Positions 8,182-16,140 of a stretch of 64,000 bases of DNA are shown here, one piece after another; positions within the stretch are counted from its first letter, which is position 1, and each line of letters opens with the position of its first letter. Below the pieces are notes generated by a model that made no database searches, was not told where the DNA came from, and saw only the letters and a program-made list of their open reading frames with translations. A program made the position numbers and the translations under genes. Source of the DNA: Bacillota bacterium (GTDB taxonomy: Bacteria > Bacillota > Clostridia > Lachnospirales > Lachnospiraceae); contig JAEWMB010000033.1 in the NCBI GenBank assembly GCA_023457255.1, positions 1 through 64,000 on the forward strand. Reading direction: 5' to 3'.

Positions 8182-9203
8182 GATAAACGTTCTCCATACA
8201 TCTTATTAAAATAAGACCGGTACTCTCCATTCATAATACGTTCCCACCAATCCTTGTTTGCCAGATACCAGTCAATTGTCTGCTTTAAACCGGTTTCAAA
8301 ATGGTAGATAGGTTTCCATCCAAGCTCTTGCTCTACTTTTCTTGGATCAATCGCATAACGCAGATCATGCCCAGGGCGGTCGGTTACATATTCTATTAAG
8401 CTTTCCGGCTTATTTAGTACCTTTAGAATTTCCTTAACTACCTCAAGATTGGTTTTTTCATTATGCCCGCCGATATTATATACTTCTCCTGGTTTTCCAC
8501 CTCGGATAATTAAGTCGATAGCCGAGCAATGGTCTGTTACATGCAGCCAGTCTCTGACGTTGCTGCCATTGCCGTAAACAGGAAGTTTCTCATTATGAAA
8601 GGCGCGAATAATCATAAGAGGTATTAATTTCTCCGGAAAATGGTAAGGCCCATAATTATTTGAGCAACGGGATATGGTTACCGGCAGCCCGTACGTACGA
8701 TAATAAGAAAGTACGAATAAATCCGCACTTGCCTTACTGGAGGAATAAGGACTTGAAGTATGAAGCGGTGTAGCTTCCGTGAAAAATAAGTCCGTACGAT
8801 CAATTGGAAGGTCACCATACACCTCGTCAGTTGATACTTGATGGAATCTCTTTACTTGAAACTTCTTCGATGCATCCAGCAGTACCAGGGTTCCTAACAC
8901 ATTTGTTTTTACAAAAACTTCAGGATCTAAGATGGAACGATCGACATGGCTTTCCGCAGCGAAATTTACAACAACATCGAATGCTTCTTTTTCAAACAGC
9001 TCCATGATAAATGCTCTGTCCGAAATGTCTCCCTTAATAAAGCGATAATTCGGTTTATCTTCCACCGGCTTTAAGCTTTCAAGATTTCCTGCATAGGTTA
9101 GCGCATCTAAATTAACAATTGTATCCTCTGGATAATTATTTACCATATATTGTACAAAGTTGCTGCCTATGAAACCGGCGCCTCCGGTAACTAATAATTT
9201 CAT
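8178..9203 (-). CDS. rfbB: dTDP-glucose 4,6-dehydratase
   Basis: This 341-residue extended SDR enzyme converts dTDP-glucose to dTDP-4-keto-6-deoxyglucose. It has the NAD-binding motif VTGGAGFIGSNFV, the STDEVYGDL stretch and the catalytic YSSSKASAD, all typical of RmlB. It has its own promoter (9253-9281), so rmlB-rmlD-rmlC form one unit separate from rmlA and the PqqD-like gene. Confidence 0.96.
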   Translation of the reverse strand: MKLLVTGGAGFIGSNFVQYMVNNYPEDTIVNLDALTYAGNLESLKPVEDKPNYRFIKGDISDRAFIMELFEKEAFDVVVNFAAESHVDRSILDPEVFVKTNVLGTLVLLDASKKFQVKRFHQVSTDEVYGDLPIDRTDLFFTEATPLHTSSPYSSSKASADLFVLSYYRTYGLPVTISRCSNNYGPYHFPEKLIPLMIIRAFHNEKLPVYGNGSNVRDWLHVTDHCSAIDLIIRGGKPGEVYNIGGHNEKTNLEVVKEILKVLNKPESLIEYVTDRPGHDLRYAIDPRKVEQELGWKPIYHFETGLKQTIDWYLANKDWWERIMNGEYRSYFNKMYGERLS

Positions 9204-9578
9204 AATATGATTCCTTTTCCCTTTCTTTTAAAGTCAAGTTTTCGCTATGCTTATTATACCCTTATCCACTTTGCAATACAAGCAATTGCAGACAAGCAGC
9301 TATTAAAACTATCTTAATAAAAAAGAAGGCTAAAACAGAATCTTTGACGAAACGCCCTATGTTTTCTGAACATGCTGTTTTTACTCCTCCTGATTATAGA
9401 CATTGTTCAATATCTTTCTAATTTTAAACCAAAGTTGATGTTTGTGGGCTTTCACAATCTGCTTACGCTATTTGCTCATAACCTTATTGCCACTACCCGG
9501 TATCTCAGCAGGAATCTGAACTCCGCTGAAAACTGAGAAGTTCCCCGCTTATAAAAACGAGGAACTTCCCAGGTGAGA
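9204..9578 (-). promoter_or_regulatory. rmlB upstream region and promoter
   Basis: The 375-bp gap contains a minus-strand promoter, TTGTAT, 17 bp, TATAAT (9253-9281), about 50 nt before rmlB. Near the PqqD side is a hairpin at 9537-9568 (GAAGTTCC/GGAACTTC). I found no further gene; a 66-codon minus-strand frame at 9476-9676 overlaps the PqqD-like gene and has no supporting signal. Confidence 0.6.
9537..9568 (-). terminator. Hairpin after the PqqD-like gene
   Basis: The stem GAAGTTCC/GGAACTTC, with two further pairs past a mismatch, lies 11 nt past the stop codon. No T-run follows on the minus strand, so it is at best a weak terminator or a 3' stabilising hairpin. Confidence 0.45.
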
Positions 9579-9869
9579 TTACATTGCTTCTTCGGTCTTT
9601 TTGATAAACTTATACTCGAGTAATTTATTCGTGAAGTTATGAACGGATTCTCTGCAAGCCGCCTCTTCCACCTCATAACTTTTTATTAGACGTTGTACCA
9701 TATCTTCTTCCCATACAAAAGAAGCTTCACAGAGCATGTCCCATATCTCATTTGCAATACCCTTCAGTAAGAAATACCTGCCTGTTTCAAAATCAATCAT
9801 GACCTTTTCTCCAGCCAAGTCAGTTACATCCAACTTACGAAGGAGGCTTATTTTTACATTGTTCTTCAT
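9579..9869 (-). CDS. PqqD-like leader-peptide recognition protein (lasso B1 candidate)
   Basis: This 96-residue protein has the PqqD/RRE fold, which binds leader peptides of RiPP precursors and presents them to the processing enzymes. The family pattern is visible: DLAGEKVMIDFETGRYFLLKG (about residues 17-37; only its central part is diagnostic), then ANEIWDMLCE and a C-terminal helical region. ATG 9869 is chosen because GGGGGAG sits 5 nt upstream; the longer frame to 9917 lacks this. It lies alone between rmlA and rmlB with its own promoter, yet nothing in rhamnose synthesis needs such a protein. The lasso cluster 3-9 kb away lacks an adjacent B1 gene, so this is the obvious partner. That pairing is inference. 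Confidence 0.82.
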   Translation of the reverse strand: MKNNVKISLLRKLDVTDLAGEKVMIDFETGRYFLLKGIANEIWDMLCEASFVWEEDMVQRLIKSYEVEEAACRESVHNFTNKLLEYKFIKKTEEAM

Positions 9870-9922
9870 ATGCTCCCCCTTATACATCAAAAAGTCTTTT
9901 TGTCCTCCAGCTATCATAACTT

Positions 9923-9961
9923 ATCTTAATCAATCTTACCACTTTTTGTAAACACGTGCAA
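9923..9961 (-). promoter_or_regulatory. Two overlapping promoters for the PqqD-like gene
   Basis: TTGCAC, 17 bp, TAAGAT (-10 at 9933-9938) overlaps TTTACA, 18 bp, TAAGAT (-10 at 9923-9928). Either would start a short leader before ATG 9869, so the gene can be expressed apart from rmlA. Confidence 0.55.
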
Positions 9962-10028
9962 TGTTAAAAGACTGTCACTTACCGCAAGAAAAAACAAAAA
10001 ATACAGTTCGATGAAGAAGCTTGTCAAC

Positions 10029-10913
10029 TTACTGCTTATCTAAATATTTACCATCCAATATATCCTTTAAATAAGCTCCATATTGATTGTTTTTAAATTG
10101 AAGATGAATCCTCTTGAGTTTCTCTTTGTCAATCCAGCCCATTAAATATCCTATTTCCTCAAGGCAGCCTATTTTTCTGTGCTGATGTGTTTCTACTGTT
10201 TTTACAAAATTAGTTGCCTCCACTAAAGATTCATGCGTCCCCGTATCAAGCCAAGTGTAACCCTGTCCTAATAATGAAACCTCCAGTTCTTCTTGTTCTA
10301 GATAGATGCGGTTTAAATCCGTAATTTCAAGTTCACCGCGTTTGGAAGGTTTCAGCTTCTTTGCATACTCAACCACTCTATTATCATAGAAATACAGCCC
10401 TGTAACGCAATAATTTGATTTTGGATTTACCGGCTTTTCCTCAATAGAGACCGCTTTTCCTTCCGAATTAAATTCAACAATACCAAAACGCTCCGGGTCA
10501 TCAACATAATACCCAAAAACAGTTGCCCCCATCTCTTTTAAAGCCGCTCTTCTTAAACGGATATCCAAGCCATAACCATGAAAGATATTATCGCCAAGTA
10601 TCATCGCCACATTATCGGTACCAATAAACTCCTCTCCAATGAGAAATGCCTGTGCCAATCCATCCGGGCTATTCTGAACGGCATACGATAATGCAATTCC
10701 GAATTGGCTTCCATCCCCAAGGAGTTCCTGAAACCTTGGAGTATCTTCCGGTGTCGAGATAATTAAAATATCACGAATTCCGGCTGTCATAAGTACGGAT
10801 AGCGGATAGTATATCATTGGTTTATCGTAAACAGGCAATAATTGTTTTGATGTTACTCTGGTTAATGGATAAAGCCTTGTACCACTGCCGCCGGCTAACA
10901 CAATTCCCTTCAT
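10029..10913 (-). CDS. rfbA: Glucose-1-phosphate thymidylyltransferase
   Basis: This 294-residue enzyme makes dTDP-glucose from glucose-1-phosphate and dTTP, the first step to dTDP-rhamnose. The nucleotide-binding motif GIVLAGGSGTRLYPLT is at the N terminus, with the family segments KPMIYYPLSVLM and FGIVEF. The start has GAGG 6 nt upstream. It has its own promoter about 160 nt upstream, and the PqqD-like gene lies 159 nt downstream. Confidence 0.96.
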   Translation of the reverse strand: MKGIVLAGGSGTRLYPLTRVTSKQLLPVYDKPMIYYPLSVLMTAGIRDILIISTPEDTPRFQELLGDGSQFGIALSYAVQNSPDGLAQAFLIGEEFIGTDNVAMILGDNIFHGYGLDIRLRRAALKEMGATVFGYYVDDPERFGIVEFNSEGKAVSIEEKPVNPKSNYCVTGLYFYDNRVVEYAKKLKPSKRGELEITDLNRIYLEQEELEVSLLGQGYTWLDTGTHESLVEATNFVKTVETHQHRKIGCLEEIGYLMGWIDKEKLKRIHLQFKNNQYGAYLKDILDGKYLDKQ

Positions 10914-11074
10914 ATTTAACCTCTTTTCTGTGCACGAATAAGTGCGTGGCCTTTTCTCCCAATATAAGTATTGTGCAAGTGAACTTTGTTTGATTTACGG
11001 CGCACAGACACAAACTTGCCGGGTTCTTGTTATAAAACTGCTTTCTGGCAGAATCTTTTAACATTTCTGCAAGT

Positions 11075-11103
11075 ATCTTATAATAAATACCATATTAAGT
11101 CAA
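11075..11103 (-). promoter_or_regulatory. rmlA promoter
   Basis: TTGACT, 17 bp, TAAGAT on the minus strand, giving a leader of about 155 nt before the rmlA start. Confidence 0.65.
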
Positions 11104-11202
11104 TCCGGATTCTTTGCAGCATCTTCCCCTATTCTCGTAACTTTAATTCTTATGATTCTTAGAATACACAGATTATCTTACAAATTTTCTATCACAAAGT
11201 AA

Positions 11203-11232
11203 TTGTAATATTTTTACATCCTATGTTAGAAT
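11203..11232 (+). promoter_or_regulatory. Promoter of the two-component system
   Basis: TTGTAA, 18 bp, TAGAAT on the plus strand, about 75 nt before the response-regulator start. It is divergent from the rmlA promoter. Confidence 0.55.
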
Positions 11233-11311
11233 AGCTATGGGGGATTATAAACCATCCATTTATCTTCTCCGTCTTATCATGAAATGCGCTTTTTTGACTT
11301 TAGGAGGTTTT

Positions 11312-12019
11312 ATGTCCAAGCTTTTATTTGTTGATGACGATACAGAATTATTAAATACAAACCAAAAGTACTTTATAAAAGAAGGTTACGAGGTGCTAAC
11401 TGCAGCTAATGCGAAATCCTGCATCAGACAAGTTACTCTTCATAAGCCGGACTGCATCATACTTGATATTATGATGCCTGAAATTAATGGTTTTACAACA
11501 TTTGAATACTTAAAAAAACTTTGTGCTGCACCAATTATTTTTTTATCTGCAAAGGACAGTGAAGAGGACAAAATTAAAGGGTTGCTTTTAGGGGCAGATG
11601 ATTATATGAGCAAGCCTTACAGTTTACGGGAATTATCCGCCCGAATAAAGGTTCAGATCCGGCGTACGAAAATTAAGACGTTGAACGAGGCTGCCATATC
11701 ATATCCGCCGCTAACTCTTAATTTACTAACCCACAAAGCTTTTTTCCATGAAGAGGAGATTCTGCTGTCAAACAGGGAATATGAGTTACTCTACCTCCTC
11801 GTTTCAAAGCCAAATCAAGCTATTACATATGAACAGATAGCGAATGCCATGTGGGGCAGTTACTCAAACGATGACAGACGTGCAATCATGGTAACCGCCA
11901 GCAGGCTTAGAAAAAAATTAGAATCGTATGAAGGTATGCCGGAATTTATTGAAACGATTTGGTCAAAGGGATACCTGTTCCGCACCAAAAATGGAGGTCA
12001 AACATATGAGCAGTTCTAA
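11312..12019 (+). CDS. OmpR-family response regulator
   Basis: This 235-residue DNA-binding response regulator has a receiver domain (residues 1-115) with the acidic pair D8-D9, the phospho-acceptor D52 in IILDIMMPEINGF, and the conserved lysine in DDYMSKPYSL. A winged-helix output domain (about 130-230) follows, with NREYELLYLLVSKPNQ and RLRKKLE. The start is ATG 11312 with AGGAGG 6 nt upstream. It overlaps the kinase gene by 14 nt. It reads toward the lasso exporter gene, which ends only 17 bp past the kinase on the other strand, so it may control the lasso cluster or the rml genes. The target is not shown by sequence. Confidence 0.93.
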   Translation: MSKLLFVDDDTELLNTNQKYFIKEGYEVLTAANAKSCIRQVTLHKPDCIILDIMMPEINGFTTFEYLKKLCAAPIIFLSAKDSEEDKIKGLLLGADDYMSKPYSLRELSARIKVQIRRTKIKTLNEAAISYPPLTLNLLTHKAFFHEEEILLSNREYELLYLLVSKPNQAITYEQIANAMWGSYSNDDRRAIMVTASRLRKKLESYEGMPEFIETIWSKGYLFRTKNGGQTYEQF

Positions 12020-12821
12020 AAAACTTCCCTTTCAAACCCCTGATCTTACAGTGGAAGAATTAACAAGTGCTTTGTATCGTTCGAATCTTGCCCTCGATCG
12101 TGTAAACAAAGAACTTCTGCGGCTTCAAAAAGAGCAAGCCGATCTATTTGCAAACCTTACTCATGATTTACGTTCCCCTATCTCCGTAATCCGGGCAGAA
12201 ATAGAATATATACTTTCAGACTCATCCATAAGTGTAACAGAAATTTGGGATTCTCTTAAAAAGCTGCTAACAAGAACAAAATTTTTAGAGCAGCTTATCC
12301 ACGACATTTTACTTCTCTCTACAGTAGAATCCAAGGAGCATCCTGTTGTTCTCGAGTGTATTCCTATTGGTATCTTCTTAGAAGAGTTCTTTTATCATAA
12401 TCTGGAGACTTCAAGCTTTACAGCCCGTCATTTAATCCTTGACGTACCCCCTGATTTTCCTTGCCAGGTGATGGCTGACACCAAATTATTGCAGCGGGTT
12501 TTAGATAATCTCTTTTCCAATGCATTAAAGTATTCCTCTGACGGAGCAAGCATTACTCTTTCCGCGGAACGGAATGGCTCCTTTGTAGTTATTGCCGTTA
12601 AGGATACGGGAATCGGAATTTCCAAGGAGCATCTGCCTCATATCTTTGAACGCTCCTATATGGCAGACGATTCAAGAACACCGGCAGATACCACCGGATA
12701 TGGTTTGGGACTATCCATTGTCAAGGCAATCGTAACAAGGCTTGGAGGTACAATCTGGTGCAATAGTATCTTGCAGGCAGGAAGCAGCTTTTCTTTTACG
12801 CTTCCTGTCTATATACCATAG
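12006..12821 (+). CDS. Soluble sensor histidine kinase without membrane segments
   Basis: This 271-residue HisKA/HATPase kinase has a short N terminus with a coiled coil, then the H-box FANLTHDLRSPISVIRAE with phospho-His H53. The N box (NLFSNALKYSS), the G1 box (KDTGIGIS) and the G2 region (GYGLGLSIVK) follow. No membrane helix or PAS/GAF sensor domain is visible, so it must sense a cytoplasmic signal or a partner protein. The start has GGAG/GGAGG 7 nt upstream, inside the regulator gene. The convergent exporter gene ends 17 bp away. Confidence 0.92.
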   Translation: MSSSKKLPFQTPDLTVEELTSALYRSNLALDRVNKELLRLQKEQADLFANLTHDLRSPISVIRAEIEYILSDSSISVTEIWDSLKKLLTRTKFLEQLIHDILLLSTVESKEHPVVLECIPIGIFLEEFFYHNLETSSFTARHLILDVPPDFPCQVMADTKLLQRVLDNLFSNALKYSSDGASITLSAERNGSFVVIAVKDTGIGISKEHLPHIFERSYMADDSRTPADTTGYGLGLSIVKAIVTRLGGTIWCNSILQAGSSFSFTLPVYIP

Positions 12822-12838
12822 CAATACTAGATTGCATG

Positions 12839-14509
12839 CTATGTGATAGGAACTTCCATAAGTTCTTTGTCCTTAATGCAAACTTCCCTGTCACAGTATG
12901 ATAAAATAGAACGTCGATGCGTAATAATAAGACAGGTGGGTCTGGGAGATAGCTGTTTAATTCCCTCGAGTACATGCAGTTCTGTTGCCGCATCCAAAGC
13001 GGAAGTAGCCTCATCCAGGATAAGAAACGGCGCCTTGCGTACTAATGCTCTTGCAATAGCGATTCTTTGTGCCTGGCCCTCGGACAAACCATGACCGTGC
13101 TCGCCAATCATAGTCTCCAACCCCTCAGGAAGCTCGGAGACAAACTCCTTCGCAGCAGCCAAAGTTAATGCATGTTCTATTTCTTCGTCCGTTGCATCCA
13201 ATCTGCCCATACGAATATTTTCTCTGATTTTTCCACTGAATAATGTATTTCCCTGCGGCACATAAGAAATATATTTTCTGACCCCTGCATTCGATGTTTC
13301 TACCTCTCCATTTTGATGAAAAAAGGAGATTTCTCCTGATTTTCCCTTCATAAAACTCATAATCAAGCGTACCAGAGTAGTCTTTCCAATCCCAGACTCC
13401 CCAATCACCGCCACAAATTCACCGGGTGCAATATCCATGGATATCCCATGTAAGACCTCCTCTTCGGAATATCCAAAAGAGACGTTCTTTAAACTAAGAC
13501 TTACCTCCTTGGGTACCGAATCGGTATTATATTTTTCTTCCAAAGGGATTGCTTGAAGTTCTATAATACGCCCTGTTGAAGCTATTACGGATACTATTTT
13601 GGGTATATTCTGAGCCAGTCCGATAATGGGTGCCTGAATTCGATTTACAAGAGTAAGAAATACTGACATGGTACCATAAGTGATTAACATTTTTGATAAC
13701 TGTAATGCGCCAAAAGCAAATGCCCCGACATAGCCTATCTGAAAGGTTAAGGACATTATGGTGGAACTTAATACACTGAGCCTGTTTTTCTTTTTAATCC
13801 AGTATAGTCTCTCATTTCTTAACTCTGTTAATCGGTTGGAAGCAAACTCTTCATTGGCAAAAGACTTTACTATCAAAAGATTGCTGAGACTTTCTTGAAG
13901 ATAGGAGCGGTAAGCAGATTCCGTCTCTTGAACTTTGATTTGTAACCTCTTTAATTTCCTGCCAAGCCATAAACTTATGAGTGCTGCAGCAGGAGCCAGC
14001 ACAGCAGCAAACAATGCTAACCTTGGTTCATAAAAGAATAGGGTAAAGAAGGTCAGCAGTAACTCTAAAAAGAGTCGTATCATCGTCGGAAGAACAAATA
14101 CGATACCATCTGCAATATTACCGCTATCACTGGTTAACCTCGTCATCAAATCACCAGTGTGATATTTTTTTACCTCCATCCAGTGGGATTGTATGATTTT
14201 ATCATACACTTGCTTGCGAATTCCAAAAGAATATTTCTCATTTACCAATACAGATACCATACCATTTGCGGCATAAAGTCCTTGTGTTATAAGGACTACC
14301 CCAAGGTAGAAAGCAATCGCTAAGAGTATGCTTTCCCCTGAGGCTGCGGCATCAATTATGTATTTACTGACTACTGCAAGTCCAACCGTTAAAAAAGTAT
14401 TGCTAAAATCTAAGCCCATTAGCAGAAGGAGTTTCGGCAGATAATCCTTAGTGTAAATAAATATCCATTTCATATACCGCATAGTCCCATAGCTTTTACT
14501 TGACTGCAT
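12839..14509 (-). CDS. Lasso-peptide ABC exporter (fused permease and ATPase)
   Basis: This 556-residue half transporter has an N-terminal membrane domain with about six helices (residues 1-310). The ATPase domain has Walker A GESGIGKTTL (~371-380), the signature LSEGQAQRIAIARAL (E in place of the usual second G), and Walker B FLILDEATSALD. It resembles the multidrug/peptide exporters called D in lasso clusters, which secrete the finished peptide and give self-immunity. ATG 14509 is chosen from a GAGGG 5 nt upstream; an ATG at 14572 adds 21 residues. It lies downstream of the kinase and precursor genes on the same strand. No separate peptidase domain (C39) is present, as expected when B2 cleaves the leader. 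Confidence 0.88.
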   Translation of the reverse strand: MQSSKSYGTMRYMKWIFIYTKDYLPKLLLLMGLDFSNTFLTVGLAVVSKYIIDAAASGESILLAIAFYLGVVLITQGLYAANGMVSVLVNEKYSFGIRKQVYDKIIQSHWMEVKKYHTGDLMTRLTSDSGNIADGIVFVLPTMIRLFLELLLTFFTLFFYEPRLALFAAVLAPAAALISLWLGRKLKRLQIKVQETESAYRSYLQESLSNLLIVKSFANEEFASNRLTELRNERLYWIKKKNRLSVLSSTIMSLTFQIGYVGAFAFGALQLSKMLITYGTMSVFLTLVNRIQAPIIGLAQNIPKIVSVIASTGRIIELQAIPLEEKYNTDSVPKEVSLSLKNVSFGYSEEEVLHGISMDIAPGEFVAVIGESGIGKTTLVRLIMSFMKGKSGEISFFHQNGEVETSNAGVRKYISYVPQGNTLFSGKIRENIRMGRLDATDEEIEHALTLAAAKEFVSELPEGLETMIGEHGHGLSEGQAQRIAIARALVRKAPFLILDEATSALDAATELHVLEGIKQLSPRPTCLIITHRRSILSYCDREVCIKDKELMEVPIT

Positions 14510-14828
14510 TATTTCCCTCGTTTCTGCGCACACATGAAGGTACACCCTTTTCTCTTTAACTCTTATTCGCATGCTTTCGCAATAAATAATAAAACCGCTG
14601 CCACAGAGCGATTGGTTTATTATTTAGCATGTAAAACACAACTTTTGTCAAAATTTGTTTCACCGCTTCTGATAAATTATATTACTAGACAGGTATATTA
14701 TAGTCTATTATTTTCCAAATCCATCCTATTCGCACAAAAGGGTATATCGACTAATACTAATTTCTCTTATAAATCCTCTGAGAAATCAAGTTGGAAAAAC
14801 AAATTGTATTATAACCCTTTGTTGTATG
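14510..14828 (-). promoter_or_regulatory. Region upstream of the exporter gene, with hairpin
   Basis: This gap of 319 bases separates the exporter and kinase genes. A strong inverted repeat at 14584-14625 pairs AATAATAAAACC with GGTTTATTATT, and contains CGCT/AGCG inside. On the minus strand a TTGACA (14646-14651) lies 19 bp from TAAATA, which overlaps the repeat. This could be an operator over a weak exporter promoter or a 5' hairpin of its mRNA. A 102-codon plus-strand frame here looks like chance. Confidence 0.4.
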
Positions 14829-15764
14829 TTATAAAGTTCTGAATGAAGGCTCACTATGAGCCTCGATGAATTGAACAATTTCCTCTTCCGTATTTTTATT
14901 ATTTGGTCTCTCTATTTCATAAATAGGTGTCTGTTCTGCAAATTCCAAACACAGCTTAAAAAAGGAGGGAGACAATCCCATCACCTTATAGATATCTGTC
15001 AGGTAGAGATTATTAATGACAATTGCCAGTTTCTTATGCCCTAACACTTCTCTTACGGTAAGTTGCTCCGTCTCTGCTACAGATAAGTAGAATAATCCTC
15101 CGATAGGATACTCTCGTTCTGCAAATACCTCTTTTCTTGATATTGCATACTTTTGACGTTCTTCATTTAAAATTGTCAGGCTGTTCGTATCATATTGTTC
15201 TCGTATCGCAGTATCCAGGCAAATCTTTTGCTGAGGGTAGGCAGGATAAGCATGATAAGGCTTTGTACTACTGACTGCTACTGTATCATCCGCAAGGAAT
15301 TGATATCCTCTTTTAACCAAGGTATGAATTATTGTTGATTTGCCGGCACCGCTGTTTCCGCATACAAGAACCGCCTTCTCATTAACAGCAACTGCTCCTG
15401 AGTGAATCGCAATCACTTCTCTTTGTATTAAAATTATACCAAGTGCAGAACCAAGCAGCATTGCTTTCGTTAGCTCGATGTCTGCCTCCTGCTGCAAGGC
15501 AACTGTAATAAACTTCCCCTTCTCCACTAAGATATCCCCTACCCCATCATAAGAAAACCATACATATCCATCCTTTGATATGGTATTTTTATTTCCCTCC
15601 TGTTTATCTTTTTTTATGTATTCCGGCATGATACCACATTGAATCCTGACGTCCGGCGATGTCTCGATATCACTGCAGCAAGAAGCCTCTGGAAAAGGTA
15701 TTTCCGACTGCACTGATAAACCATAAATGTTGTAACCATATGCTTTTCCCATATATGTCCTCAT
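14829..15764 (-). CDS. HPr-kinase-like lasso peptide kinase
   Basis: This protein of about 311 residues resembles HPr kinase/phosphorylase C-terminal domains. Walker A is GNSGAGKST (~136-144), preceded by IAIHSGAVAVN and followed by QFLADDTVAV, the usual HPrK order. The N terminus (YGYNIYGLSVQSEIPFPE) matches the start of small-peptide kinases rather than true HPr kinases. In kinase-type lasso clusters (paeninodin family) such enzymes phosphorylate a serine near the C terminus of the precursor. The start could be 15764 (GGGG, 5 nt) or 15752 (GAGG, 6 nt). The gene follows the precursor by about 115 nt on the same strand, supporting a role on this peptide. Confidence 0.85.
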   Translation of the reverse strand: MRTYMGKAYGYNIYGLSVQSEIPFPEASCCSDIETSPDVRIQCGIMPEYIKKDKQEGNKNTISKDGYVWFSYDGVGDILVEKGKFITVALQQEADIELTKAMLLGSALGIILIQREVIAIHSGAVAVNEKAVLVCGNSGAGKSTIIHTLVKRGYQFLADDTVAVSSTKPYHAYPAYPQQKICLDTAIREQYDTNSLTILNEERQKYAISRKEVFAEREYPIGGLFYLSVAETEQLTVREVLGHKKLAIVINNLYLTDIYKVMGLSPSFFKLCLEFAEQTPIYEIERPNNKNTEEEIVQFIEAHSEPSFRTL

Positions 15765-15880
15765 TTCTGCCCCATGCATTCAATAAACAGAACACTTTGA
15801 GTACGTTCTTTGTTATAAATAAAAATTGGCTATGGAGCTTTATCGCCATAACCAATCCTTCTTATCCCTATTATAATCGT

Positions 15881-16060
15881 TTAATTAACACCAATGGATG
15901 GCTCCCCGCTGTTTCCGGAAGATGGACCCCAAGTAGTGATATGATACTTGCCATCTGTAGATATATACTCTCCATCTTTTTCCCATCCGCCCCTTGGACT
16001 GTATTGGGTCTTGTTAATCTCTAATTCGATAACTTCCGGGGTAGCCCATACCTTTTTCAT
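15881..16060 (-). CDS. Lasso peptide precursor (A peptide) with unusually long core
   Basis: This 59-residue peptide starts at ATG 16060; GGAGG is 7 nt upstream, while the ATG at 16066 lies too close to it. The leader is MKKVWATPEVIELEINKTQ. It keeps the lasso pattern [YW]xxP...L....T with Thr at -2, and is in exact residue register with the paeninodin leader (W replaces the usual Y). The core would start YSPRGGWE, giving an 8-membered ring between Tyr1 and Glu8, the only acidic residue at positions 7-9. The core runs 40 residues (nt 16003-15884), with many Gly, Ser, Thr and Trp, ending EPSIGVN. It sits between cyclase and kinase genes. If the tail is not trimmed, this would be among the longest lasso peptides. 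Confidence 0.83.
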   Translation of the reverse strand: MKKVWATPEVIELEINKTQYSPRGGWEKDGEYISTDGKYHITTWGPSSGNSGEPSIGVN

Positions 16061-16106
16061 AAACATGCCTCCATTCTAATTGACATCCTTTTCGGGTGAC
16101 AATTGG

Positions 16107-16135
16107 ATTATAATTCCTTCCGCCGGCATATTCAA
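16107..16135 (-). promoter_or_regulatory. Promoter specific to the lasso precursor
   Basis: TTGAAT, 17 bp, TATAAT lies in the 80-bp gap between cyclase and precursor genes. It would start a short leader of about 40 nt and allow the precursor to be made in excess over its enzymes, as is common in RiPP clusters. Confidence 0.65.
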
Positions 16136-16140
16136 CTATT

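Noticed and set aside
9476..9676. 66-codon frame upstream of rmlB as a second small gene
   Set aside because: It overlaps the PqqD-like gene on the same strand and includes the hairpin; no ribosome site.
14534..14842. 102-codon plus-strand frame between exporter and kinase genes
   Set aside because: It overlaps the start of the exporter gene and the end of the kinase gene, and shows no motif or ribosome site.
14829..15764. True HPr kinase (hprK)
   Set aside because: The N terminus does not match HprK and the gene is next to a RiPP precursor; a lasso peptide kinase fits better.
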